Shown here piece by piece: positions 1 through 6,627 of a DNA stretch of 13,330 nt (the stretch's first letter is position 1; each line of letters begins with the position of its first letter). The translations under genes were made by a program, and so were the position numbers. The notes beneath the pieces were generated by a model, which was not told the DNA's origin, made no database searches, and was given only the letters and a program-made list of their open reading frames with translations. Origin of the DNA: Treponema sp. (GTDB lineage: Bacteria; Spirochaetota; Spirochaetia; Treponematales; Breznakiellaceae); NCBI GenBank assembly GCA_031259515.1, contig JAIRLK010000278.1, forward strand, positions 1 to 13,330. Reading direction: 5' to 3'.

Positions 1-254
1 TGACCTGCCTGCAAAACAGGATTGAGTTTGTTGGTAAACTGATCGGTCGGCGTCATTGAATATTCAACTTTGATGTCGGGATGGCTGGGTTTGTAGTATT
101 TATTGATCATGCCGTCCAGTTCATCGGTAAAAGACCAAACGGTAAGCGTTACGCCGCCGCTGGCGCTGCCGCCGCTTTCCGCTTTTTTGGCGCAGGAAGC
201 CAACGAAAAAAACACGCAGAGCACAATGGCCCCATATAAAAATTTCTTACCCAT
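1..254 (-). CDS. ABC transporter sugar-binding lipoprotein, N-terminal part (cut by window edge)
   Basis: Only the first 84 codons are present; the gene runs off the left edge. The product starts MGKKFLYGAIVLCVFFSLASC, a lipoprotein signal peptide whose LASC lipobox would put the lipidated Cys at residue 21. A Gly/Ser linker follows, then VTLTVWSFTDELDGMINKYY, the opening typical of family 1 extracellular solute-binding proteins for sugars. In spirochaetes such proteins feed inner-membrane permeases of the MalF/MalG type, which would be expected beyond the edge. A strong Shine-Dalgarno (AAGGAGG) precedes the ATG, and the TAA stop of the CBM9-like gene overlaps it, so translational coupling is likely. 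The substrate cannot be read from this fragment. Family assignment is fairly sure. Confidence 0.85.
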   Translation of the reverse strand, partial: MGKKFLYGAIVLCVFFSLASCAKKAESGGSASGGVTLTVWSFTDELDGMINKYYKPSHPDIKVEYSMTPTDQFTNKLNPVLQAG

Positions 255-267
255 GCTATTATCCTCC

Positions 268-978
268 TTATTTAGCCACTACTTCGCCGTCCGACCAGAC
301 CGACGGGTTTTGGTGCGCGTCATCCGTCGGGGTGCGCCAGTTGACGATAACAGAACGCGCCGCGTTTGGCTTTGCGTGATTAATCCTGAACTCGCACCGT
401 ACCGGCTGTTTATCGGTTAAGGCGCTAATGCCAAAGAGCGAAAGCGGCAGGGCGGCTTCGATAATGTATCCTTTTTCCTGCCAGGTAATGTACGCCTTGT
501 ATTGATCGGCTTTAAGGGCCTTGTCATTGATGCCGACGGCGACATTATTGGGGTCGTTTTTATCCTTGCCAAAAAGACGCACCCGCTTATCGGTGGAGGC
601 GTAGTTTCTATGCGCGCTTGTGTTTGTCCCAAAGAAGAATTCGATTGATGTCGCATTCCAGGCGTTGCTCATCGTCTTTTTATTTTCCTGCGGAGAAGCG
701 TCGCTCACCACCGCCCTCATGTACAGATTCGCTGCGTCCGCCGCAAGATAGAATGTACCATTCGCGTCCTGCGGCCCTCCCGTCCAGGGGTGCAGGCTTA
801 CTTTTGTCCCCTGCATACCGTCCCAGAACGAGCCCGACTGCCCCGGGGTAAAACCCTGCCGCACAAGGTAGACCTTTGCTTTTTCGTACCCTTGCGCCCA
901 CAGAGAAGAAGCGGTAATTAAAAGGCACATAAAAATGCCAAAATATTTTTTCCGTTGATTAACCGGTGCTGTCAACAT
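268..978 (-). CDS. Secreted CBM9-like (DOMON-type) carbohydrate-binding protein
   Basis: A 236-residue protein from the ATG at 978. This start is preferred over the upstream in-frame ATG at 1059 because it has a good ribosome site (AGGAG, 8 nt away) and directly precedes a type I signal peptide, residues 1-28, ending SSLWA with cleavage before Gln29. The rest resembles the family 9 carbohydrate-binding module found as a free-standing domain: WDGMQG near the N-terminus, then beta-strand motifs such as FYLAADAANLYMRAVVSD, SIEFFFGTN and GYIIEAALPLSLFG. No catalytic domain is fused. It sits between the outer-membrane barrel gene and the ABC binding protein, so a periplasmic or surface glycan-capture role for this uptake system is inferred. 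The ligand is unknown. Confidence 0.78.
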   Translation of the reverse strand: MLTAPVNQRKKYFGIFMCLLITASSLWAQGYEKAKVYLVRQGFTPGQSGSFWDGMQGTKVSLHPWTGGPQDANGTFYLAADAANLYMRAVVSDASPQENKKTMSNAWNATSIEFFFGTNTSAHRNYASTDKRVRLFGKDKNDPNNVAVGINDKALKADQYKAYITWQEKGYIIEAALPLSLFGISALTDKQPVRCEFRINHAKPNAARSVIVNWRTPTDDAHQNPSVWSDGEVVAK

Positions 979-1149
979 TTTCAATACTCCTGTTAAAAAA
1001 TTGAGCCTGCCGCGATACGGGCATACCACAAACAAGCTCTTGTCAAAAAAGAGGTTCATCCAGCCTTAACACGTTGTTCATACCATGCGACCAGAGGACG
1101 ATGGCCGCATACTATCATTAAGGCCGGATAAACCCAAGCGGTATCCTAC

Positions 1150-2439
1150 CTAAAGCGAAAAGCTGAACTGAATCGGTATAGCGATTCGTGTCGAACGGGG
1201 GTCGTCCCCGTCCGCGTTATGCCCGGCGGGTATTCCCGCAAGAACGCCAGCCCTGATGCTTGCCGCGCCTATTGCCTTACCAACCCAAAGCCCCAGACCC
1301 AGGCTGTTTTTGCCGTCTTTGTTTTCGGTATCTCCCGTCTTTGAGTTACCCTCTAGCTTAAATTGCACATCGGCGCCAACGGTAATACCGCTGTCCCCGA
1401 TCTTGTACGAAGGCTCGGCGGCGAAAACCAGCGCAAGCCCGTTTTCCTGTGTCGTTGTACCGTCAACTTTGGTGTTGCCGAGGAAGTCCGCGTCAATACG
1501 GGCCACCAGATCTATCGGCCCCAAAAGCAGATTGCCGCCGGCAGAAGCGCTGAAGGGCGCTTGAACCGTCGTTTCGTCGTCGGAGTCGTAGCTCAAAGGA
1601 ATTTTAGCGCCGATGTCGACGGTGCCGACCGGAAGGGAGGTAAGGGCAAACGCCACCTCAATTCTGTTGTACGGCGTCAAAGTGGTAAGGCCGGACACCT
1701 GCTTGCCGTCGGAGCCGCCGACAAACTGGGCGCGCGCAAAGCCTATGTTTTCGATAGTATACCCGACGCCGACCTGTATCTGGCTCCACCCGTCAAGAAG
1801 ACCGTCTTCGGCGGCCCAACCCTTATTCGAATCACCAACGGAAGCGCCGACATAAAGATCACCGAACTCCAGCGCGAGATGCGCGCCCCGGTTCGCCTGG
1901 AAACGGGTAAAGATAGCGTCCTCACCTTTGCTTAAAAGGAAAAGTACGCCGGGCCTCCAGTCCGGATTCGCATCCCGGTCATACGCTACCAAATCCGGGA
2001 AACTGATAGGGCTGATCTTTCCGCGCAGGGGGTCTTCGTTGTATTTGCCAACCTTAAGCGTTAAGAAATCAAACGGCTTGATCCACAGGTTCGCGTTGTC
2101 ACCGAGGGCAATGCCGTTAACGGAAGTACCATTACCGTCCCCATTCATCACCTCATTCCACCACCAGTCGGCGTGGATTTCCAGGTTAAAGCCGTACTGC
2201 TCGTTGGGATCGCTGCCGTACGCGCCAAATTGCAGACGCGGGCCGTAGCCGGCCCAGTCCGGGGCAAGTCCTACGGCGCTGGCTGTCTCGTCATCTGTAC
2301 TGATCAGGTAGACCGGGACGAACACCGCGTCGCCCCAGAGGGCGAAGGGGTTTACGGCAACCCCCCCCCCCCCCCCCCCCCCCATTACAGAGGCAAGGAC
2401 TACAAGACCTAGGATCAATCTTTTTTTAATCTCTCTCAT
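1150..2439 (-). CDS. Outer-membrane beta-barrel protein (porin-like) with poly-G tract in the signal-peptide region
   Basis: A 429-residue protein. The N-terminus MREIKKRLILGLVVLASVM is a signal peptide whose hydrophobic core runs into seven glycines encoded by a run of 23 G. Export probably ends near the ALWGD region, around residue 36. The mature part is rich in alternating amphipathic strands with Gly/Asp turns and short Trp-containing strands (HADWWWNEVM, NLWIKPFDFLTLKVGKYNEDP). It ends IAIPIQFSFSL, a hydrophobic final strand as in outer-membrane barrels. A Shine-Dalgarno (AGGAGG, 6 nt from ATG) fixes the start. It is the first gene after the promoter at 2524-2552 and leads the CBM9-like and sugar-binding genes, so a sugar porin is the likely role. 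I recognise no named family; the barrel call rests on pattern and the last strand. Confidence 0.75.
   Translation of the reverse strand: MREIKKRLILGLVVLASVMGGGGGGGVAVNPFALWGDAVFVPVYLISTDDETASAVGLAPDWAGYGPRLQFGAYGSDPNEQYGFNLEIHADWWWNEVMNGDGNGTSVNGIALGDNANLWIKPFDFLTLKVGKYNEDPLRGKISPISFPDLVAYDRDANPDWRPGVLFLLSKGEDAIFTRFQANRGAHLALEFGDLYVGASVGDSNKGWAAEDGLLDGWSQIQVGVGYTIENIGFARAQFVGGSDGKQVSGLTTLTPYNRIEVAFALTSLPVGTVDIGAKIPLSYDSDDETTVQAPFSASAGGNLLLGPIDLVARIDADFLGNTKVDGTTTQENGLALVFAAEPSYKIGDSGITVGADVQFKLEGNSKTGDTENKDGKNSLGLGLWVGKAIGAASIRAGVLAGIPAGHNADGDDPRSTRIAIPIQFSFSL
2361..2383 (-). repeat. Homopolymer of 23 C (23 G in the coding strand), candidate phase-variation tract
   Basis: Twenty-three consecutive C on the plus strand lie inside the signal-peptide codons of the barrel gene. 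The first G completes an ATG (Met19), the next 21 encode seven Gly, and the last begins a Val codon. At 23 the frame is open. At 22 it would read Gly7-Leu-Pro-stop (TAA), and at 24 it reaches a TGA 23 codons after the glycines. Runs this long are prone to slipped-strand mispairing, and poly-G tracts are known to switch outer-membrane protein genes in Treponema pallidum and other pathogens. The exact count in an assembly may be uncertain. Confidence 0.95.
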
Positions 2440-2492
2440 ATTGTCCCTCCTAATATGGAAACCATCCTACTGATTTCCATGACATCAAGATT

Positions 2493-2513
2493 TTAGTTGT
2501 ATCATACAACTAA
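2493..2513. promoter_or_regulatory. Perfect 21-bp palindromic operator (10+1+10)
   Basis: TTAGTTGTAT and ATACAACTAA are exact reverse complements around one central base at 2503. The site lies about 4 to 24 nt downstream of the predicted transcription start of the barrel operon, where a bound repressor would block initiation or early elongation. The core contains GT and AC half-sites in the arrangement typical of GntR-family operators, and TTGTA/TACAA resembles AraR-type sites. The AraR-like regulator gene ends about 0.8 kb upstream, making it the obvious candidate ligand. Binding is inferred. Confidence 0.75.
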
Positions 2514-2519
2514 CTATAA

Positions 2520-2529
2520 TTGTATGATA
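2520..2529. promoter_or_regulatory. Second, degenerate operator half overlapping the -10 box
   Basis: TTGTATGATA repeats nine of ten bases of the core TTGTATCATA of the perfect palindrome. Its centre (2526) lies 23 bp away, about two helical turns. The other half (GTA instead of CAA) is degraded. It coincides with the -10 hexamer, so cooperative binding of two dimers over the promoter is plausible. Confidence 0.5.
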
Positions 2530-2552
2530 GTACCTGTTTTCTGTCCTGTCAA
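2524..2552 (-). promoter_or_regulatory. Sigma-70 promoter of the barrel/CBM9/sugar-binding operon
   Basis: On the minus strand, -35 TTGACA (2547-2552) is a perfect consensus match, followed by a 17-bp spacer and -10 TATCAT (2524-2529). The 25 bases upstream are almost pure A/T, like an UP element. Predicted transcription starts near 2517, giving a leader of about 75 nt before the ATG at 2439. The operators at 2493-2529 overlap this start. Confidence 0.8.
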
Positions 2553-2580
2553 GAAAAAAAATATGAAAAAGTAAAAAAAT

Positions 2581-2609
2581 GAGGCTGTTCCAAAACGACA
2601 GGAAGCCTC
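2581..2609 (-). terminator. Hairpin terminator downstream of the RAYT-like gene, possibly bidirectional
   Basis: GAGGC (2581-2585) pairs with GCCTC (2605-2609), and TTCC (2588-2591) with GGAA (2601-2604), with a TG bulge and a 9-nt loop. On the minus strand it is followed by seven T and more T-rich sequence. On the plus strand it is followed by TTTT. It insulates the operon promoter at 2524-2552 from reading through the regulator/RAYT region. Confidence 0.65.
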
Positions 2610-2643
2610 TTTTCTGTGTGCGGTATTGGACAGACCTCTCCCG

Positions 2644-2663
2644 GCGCCGTTTCCTGACGGCGC
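2644..2663. repeat. GC-rich palindrome (7-bp stem), REP-like
   Basis: GCGCCGT (2644-2650) and ACGGCGC (2657-2663) form a perfect stem around the loop TTCCTG. No T-run follows on either strand, so it is not a standard terminator. It lies 55 bp downstream of a RAYT-like gene. RAYT genes are typically flanked by REP palindromes, but copies elsewhere in the genome would be needed to call it REP. Confidence 0.4.
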
Positions 2664-2717
2664 TGCGGAGGCTGCCTGTACCGTTGTTCCCCAGGGTTTT
2701 GGCCGGGTTTTGAGGGG

Positions 2718-3224
2718 TTAGCCGGACGGGAATGGAGAGCGGAAAGGGATTTTCGGCGAAAAATGGAGTTTTGCCGGTTTTCCCACAGGACGGGGGCTGA
2801 CCCTAAAGGACATACGTGCCTTGGCCGCCGGCGCCTGCGTTTCCGCCGCCGCCTCCACCGCCCCCCAGTCTGCCCATTCCGCCCACTCCGGCGGATCCCC
2901 CGTCAGTATCCGCGACCAGTACCGGTCCCCCCAGATATGCCCCGTCCTTCCCGCCTGTCCGTTGAACCGTACCGCGAAGGTCTGTTTCAGCCACTGCATA
3001 ATTACGGGGAGTTGGAACCCGCAGGCGGGTCTGATATAGAACGAGAGCCGCCCGCCCTCAAGCCGCAGCCCGCGAATCTCGAAAGCGAAGAGCCCCCGCG
3101 ACTCGCACAGCGTCCGAAAGAAGAGCGTTGCGGCCTGCCGTAGCCGGAACAGCGGCTCGCGGTTATTGACCGCCGTCCTTACCTCGTACCACACATCCTG
3201 CGCTAAAATTCTTTTCAATCGCAT
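2718..3224 (-). CDS. IS200/RAYT-like (Y1 transposase family) protein lacking catalytic residues
   Basis: A 168-residue protein. Residues 1 to about 107 follow the REP-associated tyrosine transposase layout: VWYEVRTAVNNREPLFR, then a helix, a beta strand, then LPVIMQWLKQTFAVRFN and GRTGHIWGDRYWSRIL. In active members the central strand carries an HUH motif (MPNHVHLL-like); here the equivalent stretch is RLEGGRLSFYIRP, with no histidines. The helix position that usually holds Tyr (RYARYFN-like) reads QTFAVRFN, with Phe. The C-terminal 60 residues are Ala/Pro rich and basic, without recognised fold. The ATG has no clear Shine-Dalgarno. It is probably a non-transposing, perhaps domesticated, relative. 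It lies between the regulator and the operon it probably controls, with palindromes just downstream. Confidence 0.65.
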   Translation of the reverse strand: MRLKRILAQDVWYEVRTAVNNREPLFRLRQAATLFFRTLCESRGLFAFEIRGLRLEGGRLSFYIRPACGFQLPVIMQWLKQTFAVRFNGQAGRTGHIWGDRYWSRILTGDPPEWAEWADWGAVEAAAETQAPAAKARMSFRVSPRPVGKPAKLHFSPKIPFRSPFPSG

Positions 3225-3274
3225 ACGGTATATATGGGATTGACCTGCCGTTTTGCTTCAATCAACATAAATCA

Positions 3275-3292
3275 AATAGACCAAACAGACCA
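3275..3292. repeat. 9-bp tandem repeat, two copies
   Basis: AATAGACCA (3275-3283) is followed directly by AACAGACCA (3284-3292), one mismatch. A related but decayed AATAAGCAG follows. The repeat lies in the gap between the regulator's stop codon and the RAYT-like gene. No function can be read. Confidence 0.5.
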
Positions 3293-3313
3293 AATAAGCA
3301 GGGGGAAAAGCTA

Positions 3314-3337
3314 AGCGTAGCAGCGTAGCGGCGCAGC
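3314..3337. repeat. 8-bp tandem repeat, three copies
   Basis: AGCGTAGC, AGCGTAGC, GGCGCAGC in direct succession: two identical units, then one with two changes. It continues into GC-rich sequence just past the regulator's stop codon. It may be slippage-prone. No terminator with a T-run was found in this gap. Confidence 0.5.
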
Positions 3338-3349
3338 GGCGGGCGCCTA

Positions 3350-4489
3350 TCAGCGCGAGGGCGCGGCAACCGTATTGCGCCTGATAATTTCAGAGCTGAT
3401 AGTTATCAGGCGGTAGTGGTGTACATGATGGTCAAAATATTCAAAAAGAAGGTCCAGCGCCCAGCGGCCAACCAGTATCTGCGGGTGGGACACGGTACTC
3501 AATTTTCTCGGAGCGGAACGGGGAATATCATCATATCCGACAATAGAAAGGTCTGCCGGAACCTGCACGTTCATGTCGAGCGCGGCATCCATTCCCTGCA
3601 AAGCAAGATCATCATTGTAGTAAAAAACAGCGGTTATGCCCCATTCAGGATGCTCAAGGATGGTTTTCGTCAGCCGGTAGCCCGTATCGATCCGCTCTTC
3701 TTCTTCGCCAAAGGAAAACTCTATTGATTCATCGTGCGGTATGCCCGCGTCTTTCAGCGCCTGCATATAGCCCAAACGCCGATCCAGCGCGGCTTTTACT
3801 GTATTCTTGTAGATATAGGCTATTCGTTTATGCCCGAACGCGATGATATGCTGTACGGCGGAACGTGCGCCCCCTGTATCATCCAGCATTATTTTTGAAC
3901 ATGTGAATTGGGGAATATCATTGTTGATAATGATTACCGGTATATTCAGGCCGTTTAAAAGCCCTGCCGTACGGGAACTGTCGTTTTCCAGGCCGGAATG
4001 GAGGGGTTCCAGAATCAGGCCGTCTATTGACCGGTTTATCAATTCAGTAATAAGTTGATACTCCCGGTCTCTCGATCCCCCCGAACTTGCCGCAAAGACA
4101 ACGGCATCCTTTTCATAGGCATTTGCTTCTATGCCTCGTATTATGCCCGGATAGATTTGATTGGTTATATTCGGAACCAGCACGCCGATCATGTGCATGT
4201 CTTTTTTTCTTGGCCGCATGTTTTTTTCCGTTGGCACAGCGCCGATAAACGTACCGCGTCCCTGGACACGGTGGATAAGGTTCTTTTCTTCCAGTAATTG
4301 AAACGCCTGCCTGATGGTCGTGCGGGATACGCCCAGTTCTGTCCTGAATTCATGTTCGCTGGGGAGCTGTGTCTGTGGAAGTAATATATCTTCCCGAATC
4401 AGCCGGGCAATTTCTATTTGAAGCTGCCGGTATTTCGGCATTCCGCCGTCATCAAGCCTGATGTTTTGCAAAATGTTGCCGTGTATCAT
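3350..4489 (-). CDS. AraR-type transcriptional regulator (GntR winged helix + LacI-type sugar-sensing domain)
   Basis: A 379-residue protein. Residues 18-83 form a GntR winged helix-turn-helix (PKYRQLQIEIARLI, QLPSEHEFRTELGVSRTTIR, HRVQGRGTFIG). Residues 99-379 form a periplasmic-binding-protein-like domain of the LacI/GalR class (IGVLVPNITNQIYPGIIRGIE, DGLILEP, FGHKRIAYI, GYDDIP). This architecture is that of AraR of Bacillus subtilis, a repressor released from palindromic operators by L-arabinose. The effector here is unknown but probably a sugar. The start at 4489 has no clear Shine-Dalgarno; Met17 (4441) is an alternative that keeps the whole winged helix. It probably acts on the palindrome at 2493-2513 upstream of the barrel gene. 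A MITE-like element lies just upstream of it. Confidence 0.88.
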   Translation of the reverse strand: MIHGNILQNIRLDDGGMPKYRQLQIEIARLIREDILLPQTQLPSEHEFRTELGVSRTTIRQAFQLLEEKNLIHRVQGRGTFIGAVPTEKNMRPRKKDMHMIGVLVPNITNQIYPGIIRGIEANAYEKDAVVFAASSGGSRDREYQLITELINRSIDGLILEPLHSGLENDSSRTAGLLNGLNIPVIIINNDIPQFTCSKIMLDDTGGARSAVQHIIAFGHKRIAYIYKNTVKAALDRRLGYMQALKDAGIPHDESIEFSFGEEEERIDTGYRLTKTILEHPEWGITAVFYYNDDLALQGMDAALDMNVQVPADLSIVGYDDIPRSAPRKLSTVSHPQILVGRWALDLLFEYFDHHVHHYRLITISSEIIRRNTVAAPSR

Positions 4490-4548
4490 GTTCTACTCAT
4501 CATGTTATCTCAACGTATAAAAAAATGGTATAGTACGCAAGAGACCGG

Positions 4549-4667
4549 CAGCAATTTTACATTTACCGCGGTCGAAGGAGAATCTGTCTCCCTACCGGAA
4601 AAATCTGTCTCTCCCACGGGCGGTAATCCGTCCTGCGTTCCGTTTTGTGGTAAATGTAAAATTGCTG
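4549..4667. mobile_element. MITE-like element, 119 bp, 19-bp terminal inverted repeats, 9-bp flanking duplication
   Basis: CAGCAATTTTACATTTACC (4549-4567) has an exact reverse complement at 4649-4667. Immediately outside are AGAGACCGG (4540-4548) and AGAGACTGG (4668-4676), matching at 8 of 9 bases, as expected of a target-site duplication that has since picked up one change. The 81-bp interior has no open reading frame of note but holds two copies of AATCTGTCTC and a small hairpin (GGAGA/TCTCC). It lies between the Maf-like gene and the regulator, next to the likely regulator promoter. The transposase that would mobilise it is not in this window. Confidence 0.7.
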
Positions 4668-4704
4668 AGAGACTGGCGGTTCTGCGGCGTTTTTTGAGTA
4701 CCGC

Positions 4705-6627
4705 TTAACCGTGCGTATAGGGGCCCCCTAAGGCTCCCCGGACCTCCCTCATGTTGTAGGCGGCGGCTTCGGCAACCGCATGGTAGAAACGGGCGGAGAG
4801 TTCCAGATAGCGGCCAGCGGGGTCTGAATCCGGGACCGTCAGGGTCTGTTCCAGTTCCTCAAGGGGAGGAAAGAGAAAGCCCGCCACGTCTTTTACGTCA
4901 CTTTCGGTAATTATCAGGTTCGCCGTATCCAGCTTGTTGAGGGTTTCCTGGAGGTCCCGCCGGTTCACGGCGGTTTCCGCTAAGGCGGCTTCCGCCACGG
5001 CGGCGGCTTCCCGCGCCGTCGTCTCTATGCGTTCCAGCCCTTCAAGGAGAGCCGAGCGGGCGGCATCGTACCGGGCGGAGCGGGCGGCCGTCTGTTCCGG
5101 GCTGCCGAAGTCCCGCTCAAGGCGGGTAAAGACCGCTTCCAGGATTCGGCGTATCTCGTCCCGCCGGGGGGGCAGGGCCAGGAGGTCTTCGGGCGCGGCG
5201 GGGATAAGGCCGGGGATAGCCAAGCCGCCGGAGGAGAGGCTGTAGCTGCGCAGGGCCGGGGAAAGGCCAAACCGGTTTTCAAACCACGCCGCATAGAGGG
5301 AAAGGCGCCGGTCGGTAAGGACTTCACCGCCGCCGGATGCGGGAGCCCGGAACGGGCGGCCGTCCCGTAAGGCGCGGACCGACAGGGTTTCGACGGGGAC
5401 AAAGCGGGTTGATTCGGCCAGGGCGCGGGTCTCGAAGAGGGCGCCTTTGAAGTGAGTTTTCAAGCCGGGAAAGGCGAGGTCAAGGCCGGCTATCCAGACG
5501 GCGGATGCCCCCAGCAGGCGGACAAAGTCCCAGGCGGTAGTGGCTACCGATCCCCCCGCGCCCAATTCGCCCTTTGGGTCCACCCGGTCCTCAATGAAGC
5601 GGCCCAGGGGAAAAAGGGAGCCGCAGAGCAGGGCGCCCCGGAACGGACCGCGAAGGGCCGGGGGATACACCGCCGATTCGGCGATAAGGCGGGTTTTGGG
5701 GGCATCTACCCGGTCAAGGTGGCGGAAATTCCAGTATTGGGGGTCCACGACCAGGGCAAAATCAGGGTCCACCCCCCGCTGGAGAAGGAAGTTTAGGGAC
5801 GTGTCCACCGCCGCTACCACGCAGCGTTCCGCCAGGTCCGGAAGGGAGGGCGCCAAAAGATCCAGGGAAGGCCCCGCCGCCACAAGGAACGCCGGGATGC
5901 CCGTCCCCGACAGGCATCCGGCAAGGGCGGCTATGCCCGGAGCATCCCGTATAACCGTCATGTTGGCGGCCAGGTTCCTCACCCAGCGCTTCCCAAAACG
6001 CCTGAGCGTCGCCCGGTTTATGTCGTCCTTGGAAACCCAAGTGGTGATGACCCGTTCCGTTTCCCCGTACCATTCCGCGTCCAGGCCCGCCAAGGCCCGG
6101 TTCCTGAGCAGGACCGGCTTTCCCTCAAAGAGACGGAGCGCCGCGGTAACCGTCCAAGGCCGGGTTTCCCCCAGGATAAACACGAGGTTCCGTTCCGAAA
6201 GGAAACGCCCCAGGTCCCGGCTTTCCAGGGCCGCCGCCAGGATCCCTTTGCGGTACTCAATGATGATGAGGGGCCGATCCGGAAACCGTTCCCCGGCAGC
6301 TTCGGCGACGTACCCCAGGCCAAAACCCAGAACCACGATAGGGCCGGTCCCGTCCTCCAGGGTTTCCGCCAGCCGTTTCCCTTCCCGCCGGGGATCGTGT
6401 TTTGAATGGATACGGAGATCCCCCATAGCCAGGGTAGGCTCCCCCGACGCGGCGGCCTCTACCCGCAAGGCCGCTTCGGCGCCGGTCTTAGCCTGCTCAA
6501 GACATTCCCCAAGCTCAGGGTACTTTTCCCGTATAACCACAAGGTTTGATTCCCAGTAACTCAAGTCCCTGCCCTTTTGCTGTGGGATATACGGGGGCGG
6601 CGGAGGTCCGAAGGGACGGAGATTCAT
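4705..6627 (-). CDS. Motility-associated factor (Maf/DUF115, MptE-like) family protein, probable glycosyltransferase
   Basis: A 640-residue protein. The N-terminal region holds the IHSKHDPRREGKRLAE segment (73-88) and a Rossmann-like VVLGFGLGYVAEA (98-110). The DUF115 core follows: FLVAAGPSLD (247-256), VVAAVDTSLNFLLQRGVDPD (270-289), VVDPQ (293-297), GGSVATTAWD (358-367), then AVWIAGLDLAF (376-386). The C-terminal third (about 480-600) is Ala/Arg/Glu-rich and probably coiled. Members of this family in Campylobacter, Aeromonas and other motile bacteria take part in flagellin glycosylation. That role is plausible for a spirochaete with periplasmic flagella but not shown here. Its ATG overlaps the PBP stop (ATGA), so it is the last gene of a coupled operon with signal peptidase and PBP. 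No terminator with a T-run follows it. Confidence 0.82.
   Translation of the reverse strand: MNLRPFGPPPPPYIPQQKGRDLSYWESNLVVIREKYPELGECLEQAKTGAEAALRVEAAASGEPTLAMGDLRIHSKHDPRREGKRLAETLEDGTGPIVVLGFGLGYVAEAAGERFPDRPLIIIEYRKGILAAALESRDLGRFLSERNLVFILGETRPWTVTAALRLFEGKPVLLRNRALAGLDAEWYGETERVITTWVSKDDINRATLRRFGKRWVRNLAANMTVIRDAPGIAALAGCLSGTGIPAFLVAAGPSLDLLAPSLPDLAERCVVAAVDTSLNFLLQRGVDPDFALVVDPQYWNFRHLDRVDAPKTRLIAESAVYPPALRGPFRGALLCGSLFPLGRFIEDRVDPKGELGAGGSVATTAWDFVRLLGASAVWIAGLDLAFPGLKTHFKGALFETRALAESTRFVPVETLSVRALRDGRPFRAPASGGGEVLTDRRLSLYAAWFENRFGLSPALRSYSLSSGGLAIPGLIPAAPEDLLALPPRRDEIRRILEAVFTRLERDFGSPEQTAARSARYDAARSALLEGLERIETTAREAAAVAEAALAETAVNRRDLQETLNKLDTANLIITESDVKDVAGFLFPPLEELEQTLTVPDSDPAGRYLELSARFYHAVAEAAAYNMREVRGALGGPYTHG

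Noticed and set aside
979..1059. N-terminal extension of the CBM9-like protein to the ATG at 1059
   Set aside because: The ATG at 978 has a better ribosome site and is followed at once by a normal signal peptide; the extension would bury that signal.
1060..1149. Terminator or promoter between the barrel and CBM9-like genes
   Set aside because: Only a 4-bp GGCC stem with no T-run was found, and no convincing -35/-10 pair, so read-through from the barrel promoter is assumed.
2803..2994. Glycine-rich 63-codon frame on the minus strand inside the RAYT-like gene
   Set aside because: It is an out-of-frame shadow of the Ala/Trp/Glu-rich C-terminal codons of that gene.
4478..4494. Possible autoregulatory operator at the start codon of the AraR-like gene
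   Set aside because: Only an 8-base core (TGTATCAT) matches the operator at 2493-2513 and the other half is absent, so it is within chance expectation.
5540..6559. 339-codon open frame on the plus strand
   Set aside because: It is antisense to the Maf/DUF115 gene, whose motifs are clear. The product is Arg/Ser/Pro-rich, as expected of a shadow frame in GC-rich coding DNA.
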